A stretch of DNA of 64,000 nucleotides from Ceratopteris richardii (GCA_020310875.1 CM035437.1:44872171-44936170), one strand, 5' to 3'; numbered from the stretch's first letter, positions 1 through 10,760 are shown. Made by a program: numbers and translations. Notes: generated from the letters alone by a model not told the origin.

Positions 1-194
1 CAAGGAACACTCTTCTTGATGTTCTTGGACCTGTGTGGAGAGAACTATGTGCGAAAGTACTCCGAAATGGCTCCAAAAAACACCCCAAAATTTCTTCAGA
101 AATAGGCTTTGAAAGCAAAAAATGAAGCTTTGAGGGACCAAAACTTGTTCAAGCTAATGTCAACCTTAGTCTTTCCCCATCTTCAAACACCACA

Positions 195-290
195 AGAGTG
201 TAGCTTAGTGGCAAGAGATTGCCACGGTTAAGCGAGCTCTGGGGGGAACAGTACTGGGATGGGTGACCTCCCGGGAAGTACCGGGAACCT
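195..290 (+). ncRNA. 5S rRNA-derived fragment with a tRNA-like A box (pol III promoter relic)
   Basis: Positions 227-280 match the 3' half of plant 5S rRNA: a GTTAAGCG box A, then GATGGGTGACCTC (the intermediate element and box C core) and GGGAAGT. The 5' half of 5S rRNA is absent. In its place positions 200-211 read GTAGCTTAGTGG, which fits a tRNA A box. No full 5S fold can be made, so this is not a functional 5S gene. 5S-derived pol III promoters are known from Cassandra retroelements (5S inside the LTR) and 5S-derived SINEs; I cannot tell which applies. The flanks (1-194 and 291-455) show no gene. Confidence 0.6.
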
Positions 291-455
291 CTATATTCCT
301 TGATCATTGAGGTCCTCCCTCGCGCGCAGCCAACGGCGCCAACGGTGACTTCGGTGACTCGGATGACAAGGTATGCCAAGGTCTATGCCTTGGTCGCCGC
401 CTTAGTAGGGGTCGCTTCGCTCGCAAAAAAGGAACAAACCTTTTGCCTCGAACTG

Positions 456-767
456 CTCTGATACCAGTGAAGTGTTTCAACGGCGATGCACGACAGTGTG
501 CTCTCCTCCTCGAGAGCTCCACGACGATATGCTCGGATTAGAAAACCGAGCTCCTGAGGCCGCACGCAGTACTCCGCGCAGAGGCTGTAGAATACGCAGA
601 AAACACAGTACACAAGAGGCGCGAAGATAGACTTCTTAGGTCTTACAAATGCGGTCGAACTTACAGTCCGTGATTGACCAGGCCATTATATGTTTTATTA
701 AAGAACATATACAAAGAAGTGTCCGGTGGCCATTTGGTCTTTCACATGGACACTAACGGTAGCATTT
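456..767 (-). repeat. Truncated LTR-like sequence with minus-strand primer-binding site
   Basis: Read on the minus strand, 456-467 is TGGTATCAGAGC, the usual initiator-Met primer-binding site of plant copia elements. The plus-strand sequence to its right begins TGAAGTGTTTCA and would be the 5' LTR of a minus-strand element. An AATAAA-like signal (about 695) and AT-rich stretch lie inside. It stops where the copia A LTR begins near 768. There is no coding sequence and no second LTR in the window. The LTR assignment is inferred from the primer site only. Confidence 0.4.
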
Positions 768-1425
768 ACAAGTATTCATTGTCAATGAGGTTCTAATTAT
801 ATGTGAATCTATACATTCATCAATTACTTCTTCTCTAATTTGTTCTCTGTTATACTCACTCAGAATAGTAAACATTAAAAGCTCATATCTCGGGCTATAT
901 GTAACCTTTTTCTATGTTTTAAAGTGCATTGAATAGCTCCTTAAGTCTTGTTTAAGCTCCCAAAATTTCATCTCCATCTAAATTACCGTTTGTGAGAAAT
1001 CTGCATTTTACTGCTCATTGGTCTATCACTGCAGAGCCTGAAAATGGCGGGAGTGTTCCAGGATTTGCTAAAATGTTTTCTCAATGCTCAGTTGATGAAT
1101 TGAAGTATTTTAACTTGTATTGGAAGTCTATTTGCTATTTCCAAAAGGAAGTTTTCTAATTCCTACAGGTTGAAAGAACTGTTCATTTTTTTCAACAGGT
1201 GTATGTACAAAGATAGCAAGTTTTGGGAGCTAGTCATTTTGCAACTACTCTGTCTTGACTCAAACTTTTGAGATACTTGTTCCAAATCACTTGGGTGATT
1301 TTTTTTGTGGATTTAGGAAGCTCAAAAGGTTTAATAACCAACTCTTAAGTCTTAATTGACTGGCGTGAAGCTGGTTGTAGCAGCACCAATTCATCTTCAG
1401 GTTGCATCCACAATCTCTCTCCACA
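768..1425 (+). repeat. 5' LTR fragment of copia A
   Basis: Collinear with 7127-7793 of the 3' LTR. The first roughly 375 bases, including the promoter TATA region, are missing, so this copy could not drive its own transcription. It ends CTCCACA just before the primer site. Confidence 0.8.
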
Positions 1426-1426
1426 G

Positions 1427-1442
1427 TGGTATCACAACATAG
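1427..1442 (+). other. Primer-binding site of copia A (initiator Met type)
   Basis: TGGTATCACAACATAG lies one base after the LTR end. The intact family member at 23241 reads TGGTATCAGAGCAAAC, so this site has decayed by several bases. Confidence 0.65.
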
Positions 1443-1451
1443 TCAATCAAC

Positions 1452-2335
1452 ATGGGAGATGGATTTCCATCAACAATTGGCAAATTGGATAGAAAAAACT
1501 ACCCAGCATGGTCTCTAAGGATGGAGGCTTATCTTCAAGGGAGGAATCTATTTGGATACACATCTGGAGATGAAGCTATGCCAACCATGAGGAACAAATG
1601 GCAACCATCACATGAAGAGAGGAAATACTTTCAAATTGGTGTTCAAAGGATGCACTTGCAAGGGCCTATATTCTAAACTCAATCTCTAATTTTCTTTTAC
1701 CTCATGTAAAGGGATGCAAGACATCAAGAGAGACTTGGAATGCACTTTCTTCTTTCTTCTCCTCCAACACTCGAGCAAGGAAGAACCAATTGTGGATGGA
1801 GTTCACAACAATGAAGAAAAACCCCAAGCACAGTGTGACTGATTATGTCACAAAGATGAAGGAGACTTCAAATGAACTTGGAATCATTGGAGAGGTAATT
1901 GAAGAGGAACAAATCATAAATGGAATCAAAGCAGATGACAAGTGGGAGTCCTTCATAACAGCCATGGATTTGTACATGGATATGCATGTACCCAACCTCA
2001 ACACACTCATGGGCCAACTCTTCACTCATGAAGCAAAGATTAGCAAAGGTGGTGAGTCCTCAAGAGGTAATCAAACTTCTACCTTATATTCTGATAAGGC
2101 TAAGGTCAAGGACAATTCAAAGAATAAGAAGAATGAAGATGAAGGTAGCTCTTTCCAAGCAAACTTTGCAGGTAGAGGAAGAGCTAGAGAAAGAGGCAGA
2201 GGTGGAAAGCAAGGCAAGGGGATATTCCAATCATCTCAATCTTGCAATATATGTGACTTATCTAATCATACTACTGAAGAATATTTCAGGAACACGAGGA
2301 ACTCAAGAGGAAGAGGATTCAATAGAGGTGGCTAT
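1452..2335 (+). pseudogene. Copia A gag (broken)
   Basis: The ATG at 1452 gives MGDGFPSTIGKLDRKNYPAW, matching copia B gag. The frame is lost before 1676 and resumes at about 1790, reaching the RNA-binding part: an RGRGRG-rich stretch and a zinc knuckle of type C-x2-C-x4-H-x4-C. In the knuckle the family reads DECYKN and A reads EEYFRN, so the last cysteine is lost (Cys to Tyr). Gag would form the particle and bind element RNA. The frame is then cut by the insertion at 2336. It is not functional. Confidence 0.8.
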
Positions 2336-3400
2336 TGTTGAAAGTTTTTCAAGCTAAAGCGTGTGGGAACATGCCCCAAACTGAACCTTCCACATCATCC
2401 ACAATCAAAGGAGGCTAATTTCCACAATTTGGAGGCATAAAGTTATGCTCATAATGGAAATAAGTTGATTAGAGAAGATTTAGAGGTATTACATGTCCCT
2501 ACTATTACCAAAAACTTGATTTCGGTAGGCCAAATGGTAAAAAAGGCTATCAAGTTAGGTTCAATGAAAGAGGATGTTTTGTTGAGGATCCAAGCGCAGG
2601 TTTCAAGCTCATAGCAAAAGGAAAGAGTGTGGGAACATGCCCCAAATTGAACCTTCCACATCATCAACAATCAAAGGAGTCATATTTCCACGAGTTGGAG
2701 GCATCAAATTATGCTCATAATGGAAATAAGTTGATTAAAGAAGATTTAGCTCACCTCTTGATGTGATTGGACCTCACTTTTGACATGTATATGCTTTTGA
2801 TTGGTTAAAGAGGTTAGTATGTGGTCTTTAAAACCTCTAATGAGTTGTATTATGACTTAGAGTCGTGGAAATACATGCCCAAGCTTCCCCTTTGCTTAAG
2901 CACACGCCCTACTAGCTATTCTCTACATATTTTGTAGAAATTTCACTTTTACACACTCTATCTATCTAGATGGTTTTGGCAGACCCCCAGTCTTGTAATT
3001 GTTGTTTCTCCTTCATCCGAAATCTATTTTGAATGATTTTTGTCTTCTTGGAAATCTTATAAGTTCTACTTTCAGTGATATAAGTCTCGGGTTTAGTGCC
3101 TGCACAAGTGCAGAGAAATGTCCAGACCAGTATCTGTCTAGTTAGCTCATACTCTATGAAGAGATCAAGTTATCTATTTTGTTGCAGCTGGTTGAGGCAT
3201 CATCCAGTATCCAAATGGAGTGATTTTACACTCATTTGAAAGCTCTTAAAGTCTAGTTTGAGCTTGAAAAATCTCATTTTCAATCTCTACATATACTCAG
3301 AGAAACTTAGAAAATACAGAGCCTATGTTTGAAAATTTTTAGGATCCTAGGAGGGTTCATTTGTTTTTGTTGTGCACATAGGAGTGTTTATCCTCCAACA
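2336..3400 (+). mobile_element. 1,065 bp LTR-bounded insertion in copia A gag (solo LTR or miniature element)
   Basis: It is bounded by TGTTG at the left and CAACA at the right. The flanks are GCTAT (2331-2335) and ACTAT (3401-3405), a 4/5 match to a target duplication. Removing it restores the glycine-rich gag reading across the site. It contains a piece of copia pol (about 2455-2627, the GAG-pre-integrase region, VPTITKNLISVGQMV) flanked by two copies of a 126 bp repeat. The right two thirds are non-coding and LTR-like. It could be a solo LTR that captured pol sequence, or a small non-autonomous element. Confidence 0.6.
2362..2753 (+). repeat. 126 bp direct repeat flanking a captured pol fragment
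   Basis: Copies at 2362-2487 and 2628-2753 both start TGTGGGAACATGCCCCAAA and end in GAAGATTTAG, with about 10 percent difference by eye. The first copy runs in frame into pol sequence (HNGNKLIREDLEVLHVPT) while the second runs into non-coding LTR-like DNA, so a duplication or recombination joined the two. Confidence 0.7.
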
Positions 3401-4068
3401 ACTATGGATCAAATAGAGGCAGATACAATGGAGGCTACAACAACAACGACAACAATAATTACAACAACAACAACTATCAAAGTGGCCATAGAGGAAGAAG
3501 AGATTACAATAACTATGTAGAGTACCCAAGTCAAGAAGATTCATTATTCATTGTGAATATATCAGTGAAGAAGGGCAAGGATGATGATCACATCTTTTAC
3601 ATTAATTTGGGATTATCAAATCATGTAACAGGAAATGTGGCTTTACTTTTTTATTTGGAAGATCCTCACAATAAACATGAAGTGCAAATAGGAGATGATA
3701 CAAAGCACTTGGTGGAGAAGATAGGTATGTGAAGACACCAGATGGGAATATGAACCTCTTAAGAAAAGTCTTGTATGTCCCTACAATTACCAAAAATTTA
3801 ATAAGTGTTGGGCAGATTGTTGAAAAAGTATTCTAGGTTAGATTCAACCGATTTGTAGCATATGTTGAAGACCCAAGGCAAGGCTTAAAAAGGATTTCCA
3901 AAGGAGAAAAGACAAGAAGGCTTTTCACTTTTGAAGTGGAAGATACAAAGAATATAGTCTTATTTAGCTATGGATCTCAAACTCTCACAAAGTTGGAGAT
4001 ATGGCACAAAAGGCTTGCTCACATTGGTGAGAGGACACTCAAAAAATTTGCCAGGACTAGAGTGTACT
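3401..4068 (+). pseudogene. Copia A gag tail, protease and pre-integrase (broken)
   Basis: The Asn-rich gag tail resumes directly after the insertion, then a protease stretch follows near 3590-3640. There the family's IDSGCSNHV reads INLGLSNHV, so the catalytic aspartate is now Asn and the DSG motif is lost. The GAG-pre-integrase part (VPTITKNLISVGQIV, about 3775) is in a different frame. Several frameshifts separate the pieces. It would have cleaved the polyprotein; as it stands it cannot. Confidence 0.75.
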
Positions 4069-4072
4069 TGGT

Positions 4073-5310
4073 TTGCCTAATATCATAAGGCAACACATGA
4101 TCTATAAGTGTGAAGCTTGTCAACTCGGCAAGGCTCATAGACAAACTTTCAATAAGAAGGGATATGTGTATCAAAATCTTTTGGATCTACTGCACACGGA
4201 TGTGTGGGGTCCAAGTAAGGAGCCATCTGTATCAGGCTCAAGATATTATGTGTCTTTCATAGATGATTGTAGTAGGTGGACCATTCTGTTTTTCATGAAG
4301 CACAAGAATGAAGCTTTTAATTGCTTTAAGAAGTATGTTGCTCTTGTTGAAAACCAAACAGGTAGGACTTTGAAAAGATTCAGATCAAATGGTGGAGGAG
4401 AATACTTTTCTTCTAAATTTGATGCCTACTTGCATGAAAGAGGCATTAAAAGGGAAGTCACTACAAGTTATACACCCGAACTCAATGGTGTAGCAAAGAG
4501 GAGAAACAGAGCTATTGTTGAAGCTACAAGGTCCATGCTCAATGAAAAGGGATTGCCAAACTACCTATGGGTAGAGGTTGTGTTTATAGCCACATATCTC
4601 ATAAATAGAATTCCATCTAAGTCACTAGATGGAACCACTCCATATGAAGTGTGGAATGGAAGAAGACCTAGTCTAGAGCATTGTAAACTCTTTGGATGCT
4701 TAGCCTATGCTCACATTCTCAAGTAAGAGGGAAATTGGATCCCAAGGTAGAGAAGTTCATATTTATTGGTTATGACCAAAACCAAAAAGGATATAGATTG
4801 TACAACCCAACCAACGAAGGATTTTTTGTGAGTAGAGATGTGATTTTTTATGAGAAAAAATCATGGTTTGAGGATGACAGGAAAGTGAAGCTGATTTATG
4901 ACTTGGATGAAGATTTTCCATCACTTCAACCAAAGGAGCCAAAGCAAATTGAAGAAAGTGACTCGGAGATTGACCTAGAAGACTTGGAAAGACTAAAGCT
5001 ATGGAAGAGCAAAGGTAAAGCAAAGATGCAAGATGCTACATATGGAACCGAGAGCTCACATCAACCACTTAGAAGGTCTTCAAGGGAGAAAAAGAAACCA
5101 GAGAATTATGGTTATGATAGTTCTTTGGTCACCAAGCACTCAATCTACATTGCAAAGGATTCAACCAATGAAGAACCTACCACATTTGAAGAAGCACAAA
5201 GCAACAAAGCTTGGAGAGATGCAATGGATGAAGAAATGGAAGCCTTGAAGGAGAATGACACTTGGGAGTTTGTACCTAACAAGCCATTTATGAAAGTAAT
5301 TGGATCTTGA
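4073..5310 (+). pseudogene. Copia A integrase and connection region (broken)
   Basis: The integrase core is readable from 4190: HTDVWGP keeps the first catalytic Asp. The second (RSDGGGEY in copia B) reads RSNGGGEY with AAT at 4388-4390. The third (GVAERRNR in B) reads GVAKRRNR with AAG at 4496-4498. Two of the three DDE residues are therefore lost. The frame shifts at about 4715 and continues as SQVRGKLDPKVEKFIFIGYD to a TGA at 5308 where B has an Arg codon. Confidence 0.85.
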
Positions 5311-6661
5311 TGGATATACAAAATCAAGAGGAATCCAGATGGAAGTATAAATATACATGAAGCACGGTTAGTTGCTAAAGGGTTTGCTCAAACCCATGGT
5401 ATTGATTATGAGGAGACTTTCTCTCCTATAATTTGCAAAAATGCCTACAGTTAGGGTTCTCATTAGTCTTACTGCATCTAGAAATTGGAAGCTCTATCAG
5501 CTTGATGTAAAGAATGCTTTCTTAAATGAATGGATTTCTGAGGAAGTGTATATGGCACAACCTCTTGGATATGAGAATGCACCTCATCCTAACTATGTAT
5601 GCAAATTAAAGAAAGCCTTGTATGGATTGAAGCAAGCTCCAAGACCTTGGAATTTAAGATTGGTGATTTATTTGCAAGACCAAGGATTCAAAGCTACCAA
5701 GGCGGATACCTATTTGTTCATAAAGAGGAATGGATATGAAGTGATCTATCTATGTGTGTATGTTGATGATATCATTATCACAAGGAATGATCTTGAATGA
5801 ATCAAACAGGTAAAGAGTCAAATGAAGGAGGATTTCAAAATAAGTGATCTTGGACCACTCACTTATTTTCTTGGATTAGAGTTAATCTACACAGGTTCAG
5901 GTATATACATGACACAAAGGAAGTATGTGCATGACATGCTCATCAAGTTCAAGATGGAAAACACCAAGTGTGTAGATACACCTATGGAGAAAAATCATAA
6001 GCTTAGTGCTTATGAAGGAGAGCCAATTGAAGACATCACAAGCTATCAAAGCTTGGTTGGAAGTTTGAATTATGCAACACTCACAAGGGTGGATATATGC
6101 TATAGAGTTAGCATATTGAGTCAGTTTATGCATAAGCCGAGAAGACCACATATGGAAGCAGCGAAGAGAGTCCTCAAGTACCTAAAGGGGACTATGAATG
6201 AAGGTTTGTTTTATCCATTTACTTCAGATATTGAGCTCATGGCCTATTCAGATGCGGATTGGGTGAGATCTAGAGATGATAGAAGAAGCACATCCGGGTA
6301 TGTATCATTTGCAGGTCCAAAAATCATTTCTTGGTCATCCAAGAAGCAACCAATAGTGGCATTATCTTCTACTAAATCCGAATATAGAGTTTTGGCTAAT
6401 GCAACTCAAGAAATCATGTGGTTAAAATCTTTGTGTATAGATATTGGACTTGATTCTTCAACACCTCACATTTTTGGTGACAACACAAGCTCACTACATC
6501 TTGCAGCTAATCTGGTATATCATGCTAGAACCAAGCATATTGAAGTACACTACCATTATGTAAGGGAGAAGCTAATGAGCAAGGATATTCAACTATCCTA
6601 TGTCTCTACATATATGCAATGTGCAGACATGTTGCCTAAAGCTCTTGATGGTACAAATTGA
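5311..6661 (+). pseudogene. Copia A reverse transcriptase and RNase H (broken)
   Basis: The RT fingers (AKGFAQTHGIDYEETFSP) lie at about 5370, the palm LDVKNAFLN follows at about 5503, and the active site VYVDDIIIT is at about 5756. A stop at about 5798 interrupts the frame. It resumes at 5822 and runs through the copia RNase H (YSDADW, SSKKQP, ARTKHIEVHYHYVREK). At least three lesions separate the parts. This would copy element RNA to cDNA; the copy is dead. Confidence 0.85.
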
Positions 6662-6736
6662 GTAGATTCAAGTTGAAGATTGGCTTGCAGGAAATCAAGG
6701 ACAATTGAAGACTTATTTGGAGGCCAAGCATTTTAG

Positions 6737-6750
6737 GCTTGAGGGGGAGT
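6737..6750 (+). other. Polypurine tract of copia A
   Basis: GCTTGAGGGGGAGT directly precedes the 3' LTR, as in copia B; it would prime plus-strand DNA synthesis. Confidence 0.7.
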
Positions 6751-7793
6751 TATTGGTGCATTTTACCCAAGCCTACATGCTTGATATGATGTTCATATGT
6801 GTACACATATGAACACCTCTTGAAAAAGAGTACATTTTATCTCTTGTAACTGTAAAAGAAAGAATGGCTTAAGTCATCCATGATGTAAAAAGCAAATTCA
6901 TGGCTCCAACTACCTAAAACCACAAATTCATCAGCTGAGAGAATATTCCTAATTCTTAGCATCACTTTTAGGTGAAATCATTTGAATTCGAATTCAAAAC
7001 TACCTCCAAAAGTAGCTATAAAAAGAGCAAGAAGTCACCAAAGGAGTGCTTGATTTGTACCCATTTCATACCCATTGGGAGAGATTGAATTGCTTACTCC
7101 ATATCTCTATCATTCTACTCCCATTTTGCAAGTATTCATTTCCAATGAGGTTGTAATTATATGTGAATCGATACATTCATCATTTAGTTCTTCTCTGATT
7201 TGTTCTTTGTTATACTCACTGAGAACACTAAACTTTAGAAGCTCATATCTCAGGCTATACACAACCTTTTTCCATGTTTTAAAGTCCATTGATAGCTCTC
7301 TAAGTCTAGTTTATGCTCACAAAATTTCATGTCCATTGGATTTACCGTTTGTGAGAAATCTGCATGTTACTCCTCACTGGTCTATCTCTAAAGAACCCGA
7401 AAATGGCGGTAATGTTCCAGATATTGCTAAAACTTTTTCTCATTTGTCAGTTGATGAATTGAAGTGTTTTAACTTGGATTGGAGCGCTTGCTAATTCTAT
7501 TTGCTATGTACAAAAGGAATTTTTCTAATTCCTACCAAGTTGAGAGCACTGTTCATTTTTTCCAGCAGGTGTATGTACAAAAATAGCAACTTTTGGGAAC
7601 TAGTCATTTTGCAACTAGTTTGTCTTGACTCAAACTTTTGAGATACTTGTTCCAAAGAATTTGGGTGATTTTTTATGGATTTAGGAAGCTTAAAGGGTCT
7701 ACTAACCAACTCTGAAGTCTCAATTGGCTACTATGAATCTGGTTGTAGCAGCACCAATTCATCTTCAAGTTGCAGCCACCATCTCTCTCCACA
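6751..7793 (+). repeat. 3' LTR of copia A
   Basis: Starts TATTGGTGCA (copia B has TGTTGGTGCA, so the terminal dinucleotide has decayed) and ends CTCCACA. It carries a TATA box (CTATAAAAAGAG, about 7016-7027). It joins copia K gag at 7794. Full length is 1,043 bp. Confidence 0.85.
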
Positions 7794-8537
7794 CCTCATT
7801 CCTTGCCTGGTACAAAGTGGAAAGTGTATCCCAAGCATACTTTGTTGTTTTGCAAGAGCAAATGTGAGGAATAATGACATATTTGATAGACAAGTCTATC
7901 AATGCATGGTCTTGAGCATCTCTACCATCCCAACAAAGTTGCTCTATGGTAGGCACAACAAGAACCGCAGCACAAACATGAACTTGAAGAATATCACCAT
8001 CTGCATCACCTTCAATAACTATATTTGGAGGTGTAATAGGACATTTTTCAAAACCCTACACAATATTCCATAGTCCTTTTGCAACCAATACATGACACAT
8101 CAAACAAGCCTATAATGGGTAATTCGTACCATCCAATTTATCCTCAATAATCAAGATATAGAATACATCACTACTTTCAGCCATGGCCACTTACTAAAAT
8201 ATCATGATGCAAAAAAATGATTGTATCTCAAAAAGCTGAGCAGAACTATCCTATTGAGTTTTGCTTAACCTATAGAAGACTTTGAAGAGCTTATACAAGT
8301 GAACCAAAACATGTATATATCTTTGGCACAAAAAGACAAAGTTGCATGCATAAGCACTGTGATAGTGCATTCAGGGGCCGAAAGGAGCTCAGATTGTGAT
8401 TTTAATACCATAGAGAAAACTTGTTTTGAACTCCTAATCATCTTGAGTATGCTCACAAATTTTTGTGCGATTCTTAGATTGTGCTAGAGGGGTGTCCATG
8501 ATGCCTAGATGAAGCGACGACCTGGTTTGATACCAAT
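7794..8537 (-). pseudogene. Copia K gag N-terminus and leader (truncated)
   Basis: On the minus strand a gag start (MAESSDVF) lies near 8186 and leads through KLDGTNYPL and WDGRDAQDHALIDLS to YAWDTLSTLYQARNE, where copia A has inserted. It is the same family as copia C gag at 52950. Stops interrupt it. Positions 8187-8521 are the untranslated leader with a decayed primer site (TTGGTATCAAACCAGG on the minus strand) next to the LTR. Confidence 0.8.
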
Positions 8538-8770
8538 TGTTGGAGCTTGAGGTCTATGAAAGCACCCAAACAACACAAGGAAGAAGAAGAAGCTTGGAGC
8601 ACAACACACAATAGTGAATGTATTAACAAAAGAATGTACAAAGATAAGTGACCCATTAGGGTTATAGGCATGTATACAAGCTGAGGGAAAAAAAAACCTT
8701 CTAAAGAGGGAAAAAAGTGTCTCGATGGTCCTAGTGTGTTCACACACATCACTAAAAAAATATATCAACA
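8538..8770 (-). repeat. 5' LTR of copia K (minus-strand element)
   Basis: On the plus strand it runs TGTTGGAGCTTGAGG to ATATCAACA, 233 bp. It is homologous to the LTRs of copias C, I and J (CCCTAATGGG block, CTTCTTCTTCCTTGTG block). Confidence 0.8.
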
Positions 8771-8786
8771 ACAAAGTGCTTGCAAT

Positions 8787-9014
8787 TGTTGGAGTTTGAA
8801 GTCTGTGGTAGAACACAAACAACATAAGGAAGAAGAAGAAGCATGGAGCACAACACAACACTGAATGAATTACCAAGCGAATGTATAAATATAAGTGACC
8901 CATTAGGGTTATAGGCGTATATACAAGCCGAGGGAAAAAACCTCCTAAATAGGGAACAAGTTCCTTGATGGTCCTTAGTGTGTTCACACATATCACTATG
9001 AAAATATACCAACA
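8787..9014 (-). repeat. 3' LTR of copia L (minus-strand element)
   Basis: 228 bp, TGTTGGAGTTTG to ATACCAACA. It is followed by the complement of a polypurine tract and then the RNase H end, so it is a 3' LTR. It lies only 16 bases from the copia K 5' LTR, in the same orientation. Confidence 0.78.
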
Positions 9015-9518
9015 AATCCCACTCGGAGTGATGCAGTGAACAAGGATTTGGCACTCATGTGTAAGGAATTGCACATAGCTATGTGGAAAGAGATCAATCC
9101 ACAAAAAGAAGTAATCCCAAAGCTTTGTGGAAAGCTTCAAACTTCTCCCTAGGCAAAGCCTTTGTGAAAAGTTCTGCAATGTTATCCTATGTGGGAACAC
9201 ATGCAAAACTAATCTCTCCAACAGGGAACCTCTCTCTGATAAATGATAATGCACCTCAATGTGCTTTGTGCGAGCATGGAACATAGGGTTCATCACAGCT
9301 ACCAATGCTCTCTAATTGTAAGTGTAGATGTTGGTGATAAAAGATTGACCAACACCCAAATCACCCAGAAGGAATTTGATCCCCACACACTCAACATTCA
9401 TTGTGAAAGTTATCCTATACTCAACTTCACAACTAGAAGTGGCCATAGTATGTTGCTTCTTAGTTAACCAAGATATGCATGAGCTACCAGGCATATTGGT
9501 GGACACACGTGTCATATG
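9015..9518 (-). pseudogene. Copia L RNase H end (fragment)
   Basis: The minus strand encodes copia RNase H: a CISWLTKKQHTMATSSCEVEY stretch, then FHARTKHIEVHYH in another frame. It corresponds to 48640-49130 of copia C. Homology stops abruptly at about 9518; no RT or upstream part follows. The DNA from 9519 to 9786 shows no recognisable coding sequence. Confidence 0.75.
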
Positions 9519-9786
9519 TTAGTTGTATAAATTGTGGGTATTGTGCACTAATGTGTTCTATTTTTTTATAAGAAAATGGTTAGGCGTAGAAGATTTGCAA
9601 AGAGAAATGTTGCATGTTTGCCATCGAAGAAGGAAGTTTTTGTGTTATCGCCAATAGTGAGAATGTGACCAAAATGTTTGATGTCCTACCGCAGGCTATC
9701 CCCAACATTGGGATGCAAGAGATCATCGGCATTTTGAGTGATGCACGTATTCTTTTCATGCATGCATATGCCCATCACTGATTTGC

Positions 9787-10138
9787 TTGCTAGGATGAGC
9801 CAACACTCAAGGCCACATTTAAGGTTACTCAGGCTCCTATTGATCAATTTGTCTTATCCAACATGCCAGTAGTGGATAAAGAAGTTATTGGTAATGAGAA
9901 GAGAGTTTTTTTTCAAGTATCTCCAATAATGTCCATATATTTAGTAGCCATTTCCATGGGGGAGCTGGAGTATGTTGAGAGTGAAACATCATCAAGGAAC
10001 AAGGTACGAGTTTATTATGAGATTGGTAGATCAGAACAAGGGAAATTCGCATTGGATATTGCCACAAAAACTTTGCCATTTTATGAAAGGTATTTTGGAA
10101 CTTCTTATCCTTTACCAAAACTTGAGCTAGTAGCATAG
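9787..10138 (+). pseudogene. M1-family (puromycin-sensitive type) aminopeptidase fragment
   Basis: Reading from 9787 gives C-stop-DEPTLKATFKVT (the family's CWDEP with Trp changed to TAG at 9790-9792). It continues VLSNMPVVDKEV, SPIMSIYLVAISMGELEYVE, VRVYYEIGRSEQGKFALDIA and KTLPFYERYFGTSYPLPKLE. This order matches the M1 N-terminal domain of plant APM1-like enzymes up to just before the GAMEN motif. The GAMEN and HExxH zinc site are absent, so it cannot be catalytic. It lies immediately upstream of the CACTA transposase, suggesting capture of one host exon. Confidence 0.8.
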
Positions 10139-10760
10139 ATGAGAGAGAAGCACATCTTATACACTCAAACTCTCCTTTGTGACATGCTACTAAGGAATGC
10201 TCCCATTGGTATCTTCTCTGAATCTCCCAACACAATGGACCTAGTGAAATGCGATGTGGCTCATTATATTATGGAAAGAAGTTTTGGCTACTTGGTACAA
10301 CTCCCCATAGGCCTAAATCAAAGAGCTTGTAAAATCAATCCTAGATCTGCATAGAGAATCAATGAGATTGAGTACAAACAATTTTACTGATGCAAGGTAT
10401 CTTGGTGCAACAACTTTAGAAGATGCAGTGTGTGGCGTGTTGGCTGCTAGAATCACTTCTAAGGATTTCCTTTTTTGGTTCAAGTTCCATACTACAAAAG
10501 AGAGAAACTATAAGGCTTTCAATATGAACCTAAGGATAGATGACAGATTGGAAGCTCCATAAAATGGATGAGCTTTTAGGTCATGAAAGGTATGATGTTA
10601 TAGGATGCATGATGACTAGACAAGTGTTTGAAACCGATATGATGTGTTGTAAACTATGGAATCAGGATGCCCTAACAAAGTTTATGATAGTTCTCAATAC
10701 AGCAATGGATGGCAATGAGTCAAAAGCATTGCCTTTTGGGTTTTCTCAGCCAAAATGGTA
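10139..10760 (+). other. Unassigned segment between aminopeptidase fragment and transposase
   Basis: Three short open stretches (10139-10354, 10362-10562, 10540-10761) in different frames encode peptides I do not recognise, for example YLGATTLEDAVCGVLAARIT. It could be further captured exons or a decayed N-terminal transposase. The catalytic Transposase_21 region expected here cannot be read. Confidence 0.4.

Larger units (their letters stand above)
768..7793 (+). mobile_element. Copia A: old, broken Ty1/copia retrotransposon (same family as copia B)
   Basis: Order is LTR fragment, primer site, gag, protease, integrase, RT, RNase H, polypurine tract, LTR. Protein and LTR sequence resemble copia B throughout, so it belongs to the same broad family. 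The 5' LTR lacks about its first 375 bases and the LTRs differ visibly at roughly one base in ten, so the insertion is old. The coding region carries several frameshifts and stops, and a second element is inserted at 2336-3400. Its 3' LTR ends inside the gag of minus-strand copia K; the left target duplication is lost with the 5' end. Confidence 0.88.

Noticed and set aside
195..290. Functional 5S rRNA gene
   Set aside because: Only the 3' half matches 5S rRNA, and the 5' strand of the main helix is absent.
9545..9560. GCACTAATGTG as the left terminus of the CACTA element
   Set aside because: It shares only CACTA with the terminus at 38598 and lacks the rest of the terminal sequence and any subterminal repeats.
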